From positions 1 to 7,426 of the forward strand of contig CAIRMS010000225.1 in NCBI GenBank assembly GCA_903879765.1: DNA of 7,426 bases, given 5' to 3'. The number at the start of each line of letters is the position of its first letter. Position 1 is the first letter of the stretch. The notes below the pieces were generated by a model, which saw nothing but the letters and a program-made list of their open reading frames with translations, did no database searches and was not told the DNA's origin. Below, piece after piece: positions 1 through 5,900 of the stretch. The stretch is from an uncultured Flavobacteriales bacterium (GTDB lineage: Bacteria > Bacteroidota > Bacteroidia > Flavobacteriales_D > Crocinitomicaceae). Both the position numbers and the translations under genes were made by a program.

Positions 1-57
1 AGTTTAAAATCAAACAGCTTAGTTAATAAAAGCAAAAACGAATACAACATCAAATGA
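1..57 (+). CDS. C-terminal end of an unknown upstream gene (partial)
   Basis: Frame 1 is open from the first base of the window and stops at TGA 55-57, giving 18 residues rich in Ser, Asn and Lys. The stop overlaps the ATG of the next gene (54-56) as ATGA, the classic arrangement for translational coupling. The same ATGA junction recurs at the next gene boundary (431-434), which is the main reason to believe this short tail is a real gene end. The function cannot be read from so few residues. The basic, polar end would fit a soluble protein tail. Confidence 0.55.
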   Translation, partial: SLKSNSLVNKSKNEYNIK

Positions 58-434
58 ATTTATGGAATTTAATGTTGGGATGGTTTCAGGAAAGAAATGA
101 CCGACAAGTATTTTTAAAGGACTTTAATTACGAGGCAAAACGTGCATATGTTACTGGACAAACTGACATACTGTTAAAAGCATCGACATCTTATGGTAAT
201 TCTGATTATAGACATTCATTTTCACGATTTATGGCTGGGGGTTTCAGAATTAAAGCAGATGGAGGGCGTCCATTAAGTAGAGATGAAGTAATCTCGATAG
301 GTAAGTCAATTATTGGAAATCCAATGATTATTAGAACAATGATAGCATTAGGCTGGGATACACTTGAAGTACACCCACAAGACTCCTCCTCTGGTCTTCA
401 GTGGAGATTACAAAATAACATTTATCTATCATGA
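54..434 (+). CDS. Hypothetical protein, 126 aa, first complete gene of a coupled operon
   Basis: I do not recognise a named family. The protein is soluble, with no signal peptide or membrane segment. The N-terminal half is polar and aromatic; around residues 60-80 there is a Gly-rich stretch (AGGFRIKADGGRPLSRDEV). The C-terminal part (about 77-107) looks like two helices followed by the compact end GWDTLEVH. I have an impression of similar small proteins ending in a GWDTLEVH-like motif in Bacteroidota, but no function comes with it. The start at 54 is favoured because its ATG overlaps the preceding stop. Its own TGA (432-434) overlaps the ATG of the next gene. No Shine-Dalgarno sequence is visible, as is usual in Bacteroidota, so translation is probably coupled to the upstream gene. 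Confidence 0.8.
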   Translation: MNLWNLMLGWFQERNDRQVFLKDFNYEAKRAYVTGQTDILLKASTSYGNSDYRHSFSRFMAGGFRIKADGGRPLSRDEVISIGKSIIGNPMIIRTMIALGWDTLEVHPQDSSSGLQWRLQNNIYLS

Positions 435-796
435 AAATATATTTAATCGCAAGTGTAATTTTAAATCTTGTATTAGGATTTTTATTTATAAAAAAAATCA
501 AAAAACGCAAGAATGCAGAATTAGAACAAATCAGACAAGAGGGACCCTTGGGATCTGGTGCTGATTTGTTTAAAGACATCACGAAATCCAAAGAACTCTT
601 CAAAATTCTCAAAAGAGAAATACATCCGGAACAATTTATAGATAACCCTGAATTATATGCGTATGCTGAGGAAAAGATGATGCAATTAGGAGAAATCTCA
701 AATTCGTATACTTCAATGATTCAACTAATCAAGGAAATGAAAAGTAATAATTTTCCATTTTCAACTAAATTGTATAATTTAGAAAACATTAATTAA
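431..796 (+). CDS. Membrane-anchored protein with degenerate J-domain-like segment, 121 aa
   Basis: Residues 3-20 form one hydrophobic segment followed at once by a run of Lys/Arg (21-27), so an N-in, C-out orientation is unlikely and the rest should face the cytoplasm. The soluble part is helical. Residues 54-102 read like helices II and III of a DnaJ J-domain: a helix (KELFKILKREI), the loop HPEQF at 65-69 where J-domains have HPD, then a helix ending in a SYTSMIQLIKEM stretch. J-domains contact DnaK/Hsp70 through HPD; with Glu in place of Asp, Hsp70 stimulation may be lost, so this may be only a structural relic. The start overlaps the previous stop as ATGA, and the gene ends 9 bp before the next ATG. 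The J-like reading is inference from motif shape, and the protein may be an unrelated helical one. Confidence 0.8.
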   Translation: MKIYLIASVILNLVLGFLFIKKIKKRKNAELEQIRQEGPLGSGADLFKDITKSKELFKILKREIHPEQFIDNPELYAYAEEKMMQLGEISNSYTSMIQLIKEMKSNNFPFSTKLYNLENIN

Positions 797-805
797 TTGA
801 TTCAT

Positions 806-1501
806 ATGGGATTTTTTAACAATCTATTCCGAAAACATTTTGTGAGTCATCAAGAAAAGTTTCTTGAACAACATGGTCACTTTTGTGCACAGTTTCTTAA
901 TCATTTGGATGACTTGGATTTTAATAAATTTCAAAGTGGTATAAAAGCTAATTTGAACGATTTCCCATTAAATTCACCCTTAGTGTTCTTAAATGGTTCC
1001 AATATTAATGTTCCAGAACTTGTGAAGGCTTTAGCAGTTTGGTTCGTAATTGATAATTTACTGGAAATTGAAGGAATGCCTTTTGATGAGATGGAAGATA
1101 AGTTGGCGGATAAGATTCAAAAATCCATTCAATTAAACGTCAATAAAAGCACAATCAAAGTAGCAATTAAAGAATTATCAATACGATATAAAAAATTCAC
1201 AATAGATGACAGGAAACTCAGCAATATAAATTGTCTCTATCTTGATTCATTTGACGTTGAAACACCTGAATTTTTGGATGGTGTTTTTAATTCATTTTAT
1301 CTTATTCAAGGCTACTTTATTTGCATTTCAACCTATTCAATGGAGCAATTCAATCATGTGAATGAATACTCAAAACATTCAGTTAGCAAGCTCATTTTTC
1401 AAGAAGTGATTGATTTTAAAGATAATTCACCTTTTTTTAATGTTGAAAAAATCACTAAATTAATGGGGGTGATTTATCAAGCTGAATTAAAATTGAATTA
1501 G
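806..1501 (+). CDS. Hypothetical protein, 231 aa, last gene of the coupled operon
   Basis: I do not recognise this protein. It appears soluble and mixed alpha/beta. The N-terminus (MGFFNNLFRKHF) is amphipathic and basic and could associate with membrane. Residues about 65-125 are helical and acidic or basic in blocks. A later segment around residues 137-175 alternates hydrophobic and aromatic residues (LYLDSFDVETPEFLDGVFN, then FYLIQGYFICISTY), suggesting strands. I chose ATG 806, which leaves a 9-bp gap after the previous stop. An in-frame TTG at 797, directly abutting that stop, would add three residues and cannot be excluded. Codon use is AT-rich like the two preceding genes, and the spacing indicates one transcript. 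No + strand gene follows until 4720, apart from the uncertain remnant at 2736-3017, so this is probably the operon end. Confidence 0.8.
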   Translation: MGFFNNLFRKHFVSHQEKFLEQHGHFCAQFLNHLDDLDFNKFQSGIKANLNDFPLNSPLVFLNGSNINVPELVKALAVWFVIDNLLEIEGMPFDEMEDKLADKIQKSIQLNVNKSTIKVAIKELSIRYKKFTIDDRKLSNINCLYLDSFDVETPEFLDGVFNSFYLIQGYFICISTYSMEQFNHVNEYSKHSVSKLIFQEVIDFKDNSPFFNVEKITKLMGVIYQAELKLN

Positions 1502-1775
1502 TATAAATATCATCTTAAAGAGGATTATCTTACTCTTACCAATTAATTAATTCAACAAAAATTCTTCAAAAACATACTGACATCTTTAGCTTTCCTATTA
1601 GCAGTAGTAGCAAAGGAGATTTCCAGTATAAATTAAAAAACTTTAATGAACTGAATGTTACTATACTGAAATGTATACAATAACATTTTTCCTTTTAAAC
1701 TAAAATGGATATTAAACTGATTCGATCCGCAACTCCATAAGTGGCTCTGTAGTTCTATTCATGAAAGCAAATTAT
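1502..1775. other. Convergent intergenic gap, no clear gene
   Basis: This AT-rich gap separates the + strand operon from the end of the - strand Fic gene. I see no convincing terminator hairpin with a T-tract in either direction. A short + strand frame at about 1548-1636 encodes a hydrophobic peptide (core LTSLAFLLAVVAKEI) with no ATG and a close stop, possibly a gene scrap. A weak inverted repeat (CAGTATA 1624-1630, TATACTG 1662-1668) has a 31-base loop and is probably chance. Confidence 0.5.
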
Positions 1776-2657
1776 TCACCCCCCAAACTCCTCCCCAATC
1801 ATCCATTTTTCGCGCATGCGAAACGCAGGAATTGTTTGACGCTTGGCTTTATTCGCTGCAATGTTGGCTTTGATTGATCGTTGGGCTGCCCATTGCGATA
1901 GTGGAACGATTTTCTTCGTGGTAAGAATGGTAATGCGTTTGTGGAGTGATTCAAGCAAAAGCAGGGCAAAAAGTTCGGTGAATCCATCAAATTTCAAGGT
2001 GGACTGATACCGTGTGAAGAGCGGATAGTATTCGCTGTGTTTACTTTTGTTTTGAATGATAATGGGAGGGAAGCCAAGTTTCATGAGTTGAAGGTTGATC
2101 AATACTCTGCCAATGCGTCCATTGCCGTCGACGAAGGGATGGATGGTTTCAAACTCGGCATGAAAATAGGCGATGGAATCTAGAAAGTAGCTGACTTTTT
2201 GTTGCTTGTATTCATCGACTAAGGTTTGTGTGAGTGTTGGGACAAACTGCGGATTTGCTCCGAGGTGATTACCGACACGCACCCATTCTTTTCCAGCTCG
2301 AAATCTTCCAGCAATGGAATCGTCGATGTTGCGCAGTAAGCTTTTATGTAAGGCTAACATGCCTTTGATGTTCAAGGATGAAGCGGGATTCTCAAGTAGG
2401 TTCTTGGTCAGTTTTGCTAGGTTTTGAGCTTCGAACACTTCCCGCACATGGACTTTTCCAGTTAATTGACCTCCGGAAAGAATCTTTTCTGTGTCCTCCA
2501 AGGAAAGTGTGGAGTTTTCAATCGCGTTCGAGTTGTAAACCAACTCAGGAATTTCAGCTAGAGTGATTTCCTTTAAGATAGCTTCATGCTCCTTGGCCAA
2601 CGCTTGATACTGTTGGAACAAAGCCTCAATTTTGTCTTTTGTTGTTTGGTTGATCAT
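1776..2657 (-). CDS. Fic-domain protein AMP-transferase, class II, with C-terminal excisionase-like HTH
   Basis: Fic enzymes usually transfer AMP from ATP to a hydroxyl side chain of a target protein. The full catalytic motif HPFVDGNGRIGR is at residues 173-184: His173 is the general base, and Asn179 and the Arg residues hold the phosphates. An N-terminal inhibitory motif of the [S/T]xxxE[G/N] type, SNAIEN, is at 43-48. This makes it class II, with Glu47 expected to block ATP placement. The length of 293 aa is normal for the class. After the Fic core, residues 249-290 (VPLSQWAAQRSIKANIAANK then IPAFRMREKWMI) resemble a MerR/excisionase-type winged helix, suggesting DNA binding and perhaps autoregulation. 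AAGGAG lies only 1 base before the ATG at 2657, unusually close, but no better in-frame Met exists upstream. The cellular target is unknown; the gene stands alone, with no FicA-type antitoxin gene beside it. Confidence 0.93.
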   Translation of the reverse strand: MINQTTKDKIEALFQQYQALAKEHEAILKEITLAEIPELVYNSNAIENSTLSLEDTEKILSGGQLTGKVHVREVFEAQNLAKLTKNLLENPASSLNIKGMLALHKSLLRNIDDSIAGRFRAGKEWVRVGNHLGANPQFVPTLTQTLVDEYKQQKVSYFLDSIAYFHAEFETIHPFVDGNGRIGRVLINLQLMKLGFPPIIIQNKSKHSEYYPLFTRYQSTLKFDGFTELFALLLLESLHKRITILTTKKIVPLSQWAAQRSIKANIAANKAKRQTIPAFRMREKWMIGEEFGG

Positions 2658-2672
2658 TCTCCTTGTTTAACA

Positions 2673-2722
2673 TACCGTGAAAAAGTAAATAAATATACAA
2701 CAATTCACGGTAAGATACGCAA
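2673..2722 (-). promoter_or_regulatory. Predicted promoter of the Fic gene flanked by a 9-bp inverted repeat
   Basis: On the - strand, TATATTTA (2690-2697) fits the Bacteroidota -7 box TAnnTTTG except for the last base, and TTG (2720-2722) lies 22 bases upstream as a possible -33 box. A perfect 9-bp inverted repeat brackets the -7 box: TACCGTGAA at 2673-2681 and TTCACGGTA at 2704-2712. An mRNA start near 2683 would leave a leader of about 25 bases. The layout would suit repression by a dimer bound to both arms. The repeat is seen directly; promoter and operator roles are inference. Confidence 0.5.
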
Positions 2723-2735
2723 TCTTTTAAAGATA

Positions 2736-3017
2736 TTCTTTGGTGCTTGGCGTTTAAATTCGGGAGGTTTCAATGCGTGGATTTCCCGCAAATTAATGTT
2801 CGGCGCTCCCATGTTGCTCTTCTGGTGCGCGGAAGCACGTACGAAGGAATGGTGGGCATCTTTCTCAGAAGGATCTTCCCCCAACGATGGAAACCGCTCG
2901 TTTCAAATTCAAGATGGAAAATCGGTTGCAGTGGCACATTCGAACAAGCGCATACTACAAGTTTCAGGGGATGAGAACCACATCCGCTTGTGGGAAGCTA
3001 AAATTGCAACAAAATAA
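2736..3017 (+). pseudogene. Probable truncated gene remnant, 94 codons, ends at TAA 3017
   Basis: The stretch between the divergent Fic promoter and the ATPase gene is visibly more GC-rich than its surroundings. One + strand frame has natural-looking codon choice and amino-acid content, running from about 2736 to TAA 3015-3017. The only sensible internal ATG is 2796, giving 73 aa. The frame continues upstream only into the Fic promoter and the antisense of fic, so the original 5' end is probably lost. Visible segments are FFGAWRLNSGGFNAW, LLFWCAEARTKEWWASFSEG and, at the end, ILQVSGDENHIRLWEAK, which faintly recalls the last blade of a WD40 repeat. I assign no family. It could also be a small intact gene from 2796. 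The remaining bases to 3100 show nothing recognisable. Confidence 0.4.
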
Positions 3018-3100
3018 GAATCGTATTATTCGTGATGGTCAAGTAGTCAAACGAGGTTCGATATGCAATCATCTTTGAAGTTTATTTGACCTCCTTTAAA

Positions 3101-4456
3101 TCAATTATAATTAGAAACGAAATAACTTAAATATTCAGTGAGTTTGGTGGACAAGTAATACGGCATATTCATTAAATAGTATTTTTTACCACTTTTTGTT
3201 GAATGTTCTTCGATGCTAAACGTACCCGCGTACATTCTAACAGCATATGGATGAGCTGATTCTTCTACAAATTGATGCAGTGATTTCAGTTTGCCTTCTT
3301 TTCCTGATTTTATCTCAATGGGAATGACCATTTTGTTGAATTGAACAACCAGGTCTACTTCAGCTGAAGATTGGGTTTTTTCGCGTACCCAAAATATCGG
3401 TTTTACTGCTTTCAGGGTATTTATTGATATTAGTTCCTGTGCAATTAAATGTGGAATGATTGCTCCTTTGTACGCATGATTCAGATCTTCCATCGCAAGC
3501 ATTTCAGCTTGAATGTTTAATTCATAATTCAATAGTCCAGTGTCTAGAAATTGAAGTCTTGGAGCTTTTTTAAGATCCGGTAGAATAGGAGGGGATGTAT
3601 CGGTTGTTGGGTAAATGAGTTGGATTACCTTGGCGTCATCAAGATTTCGAAATGCTTCACCGATTTCCCTTGAACGGTAATTCGAATTGCCGAAATTTTG
3701 AAATTTAATGCGTGAATCCAAACCCAGATGAGCAGTAGACATGATGTGTCTGATGATTCGAGCTTCTGAATTATTTGCTGCATATTTAACAACATCTTCT
3801 TTATACGATTCCCAGATGCTTTCGTAAATGGAAGTCAAATCAGCAATACTCTGTGATTTAACATATTCCCGAACAACTTCAGGCATTCCGCCAATAATGG
3901 CGTAGCGATTGAATAAATCTAATAAAGTTTGATGTGCAACTTTATTGATGGGAACTGTATTTAGCTGCTCCAGGGCGGCAGTTTTTTTATTGGCACCAAG
4001 GAATTCAGGATAATTTACGGGAAACATATACAACATATTTACCCTCCCTACTGGAAAACTATTCACTTTTCGCATCGTATGTTCGAGCAGTGATCCTGCA
4101 GCAACAATATGAATGTCCGGTTCTTTCTCATAGAAATAACGCAACATGGCTATCGCCTCTGGGGATTCCTGAATTTCATCTATAAAAATAAGTGTATCTC
4201 GTTTTTCGGATGTTGGAATGTTATGTGAGATAAATAATGATTCAACGACATTCTTTACATGATCGAAATCTGTAAAAACCCTTCTGTCTTCGGTCATTTC
4301 TAAGTTAAGTAGGATCTTATTTTTGTAGCTTTTCGCAAATTGATGAATAAGCGTCGTTTTCCCAACCTGTCTTGCTCCTCTTAAAATTAAGGGCTTCCTA
4401 TCGGATGTGGTTTTCCAGTTCAATAGTTCCTTTAAAACGTGTCTTTCTATGTTCAT
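3101..4456 (-). CDS. AAA-family ATPase with C-terminal DUF4143 domain
   Basis: The architecture is the common AAA_14 plus DUF4143 type, and 451 aa is full length for the family. Walker A is GARQVGKTT at 27-35, Walker B LIFIDEIQ at 89-96, and a sensor-1-like strand IVAAGSLLE at 117-125. The C-terminal DUF4143 part holds a PD-(D/E)XK-like pattern: FWVREKTQSSAEVDLV (355-370), then IPIEIKSGKEGKL (378-390), with Glu366, Asp368, Glu381 and Lys383 as candidate metal and catalytic residues. Members are widespread and patchily distributed in bacteria, often near mobile or toxin-type genes; no biochemical role is settled, so nuclease activity is inference. The start at 4456 is firm because an in-frame TGA lies just upstream (two codons before it). 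Upstream DNA carries a palindrome and a repeat array that probably control it. It is transcribed in the same direction as the Fic gene but separated from it by 443 bp, so a shared transcript is unlikely. Confidence 0.93.
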   Translation of the reverse strand: MNIERHVLKELLNWKTTSDRKPLILRGARQVGKTTLIHQFAKSYKNKILLNLEMTEDRRVFTDFDHVKNVVESLFISHNIPTSEKRDTLIFIDEIQESPEAIAMLRYFYEKEPDIHIVAAGSLLEHTMRKVNSFPVGRVNMLYMFPVNYPEFLGANKKTAALEQLNTVPINKVAHQTLLDLFNRYAIIGGMPEVVREYVKSQSIADLTSIYESIWESYKEDVVKYAANNSEARIIRHIMSTAHLGLDSRIKFQNFGNSNYRSREIGEAFRNLDDAKVIQLIYPTTDTSPPILPDLKKAPRLQFLDTGLLNYELNIQAEMLAMEDLNHAYKGAIIPHLIAQELISINTLKAVKPIFWVREKTQSSAEVDLVVQFNKMVIPIEIKSGKEGKLKSLHQFVEESAHPYAVRMYAGTFSIEEHSTKSGKKYYLMNMPYYLSTKLTEYLSYFVSNYN

Positions 4457-4460
4457 TCTT

Positions 4461-4474
4461 CATTCATATGAATG
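4461..4474. promoter_or_regulatory. Perfect 14-bp palindrome just upstream of the ATPase start
   Basis: CATTCATATGAATG is its own reverse complement and lies 4 bases upstream of the ATPase start codon, between it and the nearest 18-bp repeat. It would fall in the mRNA leader if transcription starts at that repeat. It could be an operator or a translation-blocking hairpin; the palindrome is certain, the role is inference. Confidence 0.45.
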
Positions 4475-4480
4475 TCAAAT

Positions 4481-4628
4481 GTAACAAAACAAGGGTAAAA
4501 AAACAAAATATATGTAACAAAACAAGGGTAATATTATCAAAAAATGTAACAAAACAAGGGTAAAAAAGCGAAATATTTGTAACAAAACAAGGGTAAAAAA
4601 CTAAATATATGTAACAAAACAAGGGTAA
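4481..4628. repeat. Iteron-like array: five identical 18-bp repeats at 32-33 bp spacing
   Basis: GTAACAAAACAAGGGTAA occurs without any mismatch at 4481-4498, 4514-4531, 4546-4563, 4579-4596 and 4611-4628. Start-to-start distances are 33, 32, 33 and 32, about three helical turns, so all copies face the same side of the DNA. The 14-15 bp spacers are AT-rich; three begin AAAA and end in an AAATAT-type sequence, while spacer 2 and the flank after copy 5 begin TATTAT. Read on the - strand toward the ATPase, each copy offers TACCCTTG (one base off TAnnTTTG) and TTTG, and the TTTG of one copy sits 19-20 bases before the TACCCTTG of the next, which is promoter-like spacing. A degraded sixth copy may exist near 4649. 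It is too short and regular for CRISPR. An operator/promoter array for the ATPase or a replication-type iteron are the main readings. Confidence 0.85.
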
Positions 4629-4676
4629 TATTATTTATTTCCACTCATGTAACCAATACAGCTTCATGACATTATC

Positions 4677-4696
4677 AAAAAGAAGCTTCTCTTTTT
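4677..4696. other. AT-rich hairpin with T-tract, possible weak terminator
   Basis: AAAAAGA (4677-4683) pairs perfectly with TCTTTTT (4690-4696) around a six-base loop. The T-run could make it a weak + strand terminator, but no + strand gene ends nearby, so it may instead lie in the leader of the gene at 4720. The stem is almost all A-T and may be chance. Confidence 0.2.
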
Positions 4697-4719
4697 ATTC
4701 ACCCTCAAAAACAAACTAG

Positions 4720-5151
4720 ATGAAAAAGTTACTTGTCATATGTTTGGTCTTGTCAAACTGGGCGAATGCGCAGTGGAAGTCCATGCAACGTTTCGAAGAA
4801 TTCGGAAAAGGAAATTTTTATTTATTCACCATCAGGGAAGTGGATGTCAAGCGGCACATTTCGGAGATCTTGAACGATAATAATTTAAAAGGTGATGTAG
4901 CGTTTCAAAAAGGCGCCAATTTATTTTTAAATGCAGCGATTCAAGATCCTCAAAACACTGAATTTGTTTACATCATTCATTGCATCAGTGGCAGTAAAAA
5001 TAACATCGCTGGATACCATGTGTTTTGCTACTATATGGAAAAGCGATACCGCTATTTCTACGATATCACAGAGCCAGATGCACGCATTTCAGTGATTTAC
5101 GATCCAAGTATCATGGACGTTTCACCGAATGGAAGTAAGAAAAAGAAATAA
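4720..5151 (+). CDS. Small secreted protein of unknown function, 143 aa (paralogue A)
   Basis: The first 18 residues are a standard signal peptide: basic MKK, a hydrophobic core (LLVICLVLSN) and a likely cleavage site ANA|Q, so the mature protein of about 125 aa is periplasmic or surface-exposed. There is no lipobox. The rest has alternating hydrophobic and aromatic residues (FVYIIHCIS, YHVFCYYMEKRYRYFYD), suggesting a beta-rich fold, and a lysine-rich C-terminus. Clear similarity to the next gene covers residues about 30-130: a DV-K motif, F-KG-NLF, the Y-HH-H strand and a final YDP. Two cysteines in the mature part (88, 103) could form a disulphide. I know no functional family for this pair. 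Confidence 0.85.
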   Translation: MKKLLVICLVLSNWANAQWKSMQRFEEFGKGNFYLFTIREVDVKRHISEILNDNNLKGDVAFQKGANLFLNAAIQDPQNTEFVYIIHCISGSKNNIAGYHVFCYYMEKRYRYFYDITEPDARISVIYDPSIMDVSPNGSKKKK

Positions 5152-5173
5152 GAACCACTTAAAATCAATACAC

Positions 5174-5626
5174 ATGAAAACGAACATCATTTTAGTTGGA
5201 TTTCTATGGGTCATGGGAAGTCCACTGTTTGCTCAGTACCAATTCCAATTAATGGAAGATAATTACATTCAAATAGGCGCTGGAAATTACTTCATCCACT
5301 TAGACAAAGAAGCAGATGTCAAAAAAACGGTTCTGTCTGTAATTAAAGCCCACCGTTTTCCTTCCGAGAACTTGTTGTTTAACAAAGGAAAAAACCTCTT
5401 TTTCGCCGCTTATTTTGTGAATCCCTCTGACGATCGCTACATGTATGTGGTCCACGCGAAACGCGCACGTGAAGGCTACGATTTGTATTTCTTGTATTGT
5501 GCAAATACCTTGACTCATCATTTCGAATACAGCGAAGGAAAGGACTTGTTTAGCTTGAAGTACGATCCAGAAGTGAATAAGAGTTTGGTGATGAGTAATT
5601 TGGAGGCGGTGTTGGTGGAGGAGTAG
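5174..5626 (+). CDS. Small secreted protein of unknown function, 150 aa (paralogue B)
   Basis: I chose ATG 5174 over the longer frame from ATG 5129, because only 5174 puts a signal peptide at the N-terminus (MKTNIILVGF core, cleavage at LFA|Q after residue 20) and because it gives a 22-bp gap instead of an overlap with the preceding gene. The mature part matches paralogue A in order: EADVKK, F-KGKNLFFAAY, P--D-YMYVVH, GYDLYFLY, LKYDPE. This indicates a tandem duplication that has diverged strongly. The C-terminus is longer and acidic, ending about 10 bp before the heptamer array. The two genes are probably one transcript. The function is unknown. Confidence 0.83.
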   Translation: MKTNIILVGFLWVMGSPLFAQYQFQLMEDNYIQIGAGNYFIHLDKEADVKKTVLSVIKAHRFPSENLLFNKGKNLFFAAYFVNPSDDRYMYVVHAKRAREGYDLYFLYCANTLTHHFEYSEGKDLFSLKYDPEVNKSLVMSNLEAVLVEE

Positions 5627-5636
5627 GTTTGTTTTT

Positions 5637-5706
5637 CGATGTCCGATTTTCGTTTTCCGTTTTTCGTTGTTCGTTGTTCGTTGTTCGTTTTCCGATGTCC
5701 GATGTT
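5637..5706. repeat. Heptamer tandem array A (10 units, CG[AT]T[GT]T[CT])
   Basis: Seventy bases divide exactly into ten 7-mers that all begin CG: CGATGTC, CGATTTT, CGTTTTC, CGTTTTT, CGTTGTT three times, CGTTTTC, CGATGTC and CGATGTT. Only positions 3, 5 and 7 vary, so period and CG phase are kept while the sequence drifts. The same AGGTTTGTTTTTCG sequence stands just before (from 5625) and just after (from 5709) the array. The array begins 10 bp after the stop of the secreted-protein gene. Frames through it encode only low-complexity peptides and are not genes. Confidence 0.9.
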
Positions 5707-5818
5707 GGAGGTTTGTTTTTCGGTTTTTCGATGAACAAGCCAAAAAGTGGAAGAGAAAAGGAAAAAAATGTTCACTTTTTGGGTTTGGTATCAGTAGGAT
5801 TGTAAATCCAGCGGTGCA
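5707..5818. repeat. Conserved tail of composite repeat, copy A, with 10-bp inverted repeat
   Basis: This segment follows array A and matches the segment at 7215-7326 with small indels. Shared blocks in order are GGAGGTTTGTTTTTCG, ATGAnCAAGCCAAAAAGTGG, an A/G-rich run, ATGTTCACTT, TGGGTTTGGT, GGATTGTAA and TCCAGCGGT. In this copy CCAAAAAGTG (5740-5749) and CACTTTTTGG (5773-5782) form a perfect 10-bp stem around a purine-rich 23-base loop. GGATTGTAAATCC (5798-5810) is a second small palindrome of a type seen in REP-like elements. It also lies downstream of the nucleotidyltransferase gene. Bases 5819-5900 show nothing clear. Confidence 0.85.
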
Positions 5819-5900
5819 TGGTTTTGTATTTTTAAGATGATAAATCGGGTAGATTCGAATACTGAACAGAGCTAAGTGTATCCTTCAGGAATTTAGTCCG

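Noticed and set aside
2904..3017. WD40 protein
   Set aside because: Only one blade-like segment can be seen; a single weak match cannot support a propeller protein.
4372..4563. Small + strand frame across the ATPase start and repeats
   Set aside because: It is antisense to the ATPase N-terminus and then translates the repeats; no independent coding evidence.
4481..4628. Possible CRISPR array
   Set aside because: Repeats are only 18 bp and spacers only 14-15 bp, AT-rich and similar to each other; no cas genes are nearby.
4649..4666. Sixth iteron copy
   Set aside because: GTAACCAATACAGCTTCA shares only the first part with the repeat and breaks the 32-33 bp spacing.
5129..5626. Longer start for the second secreted paralogue
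   Set aside because: It would put 15 charged residues before the signal peptide and overlap the previous gene; ATG 5174 is better.
5300..5775. Minus-strand reading frames across the secreted-protein gene end and heptamer array A
   Set aside because: They are shadows and repeat translations with low-complexity Asn/Lys/Arg/Thr content and no start context.
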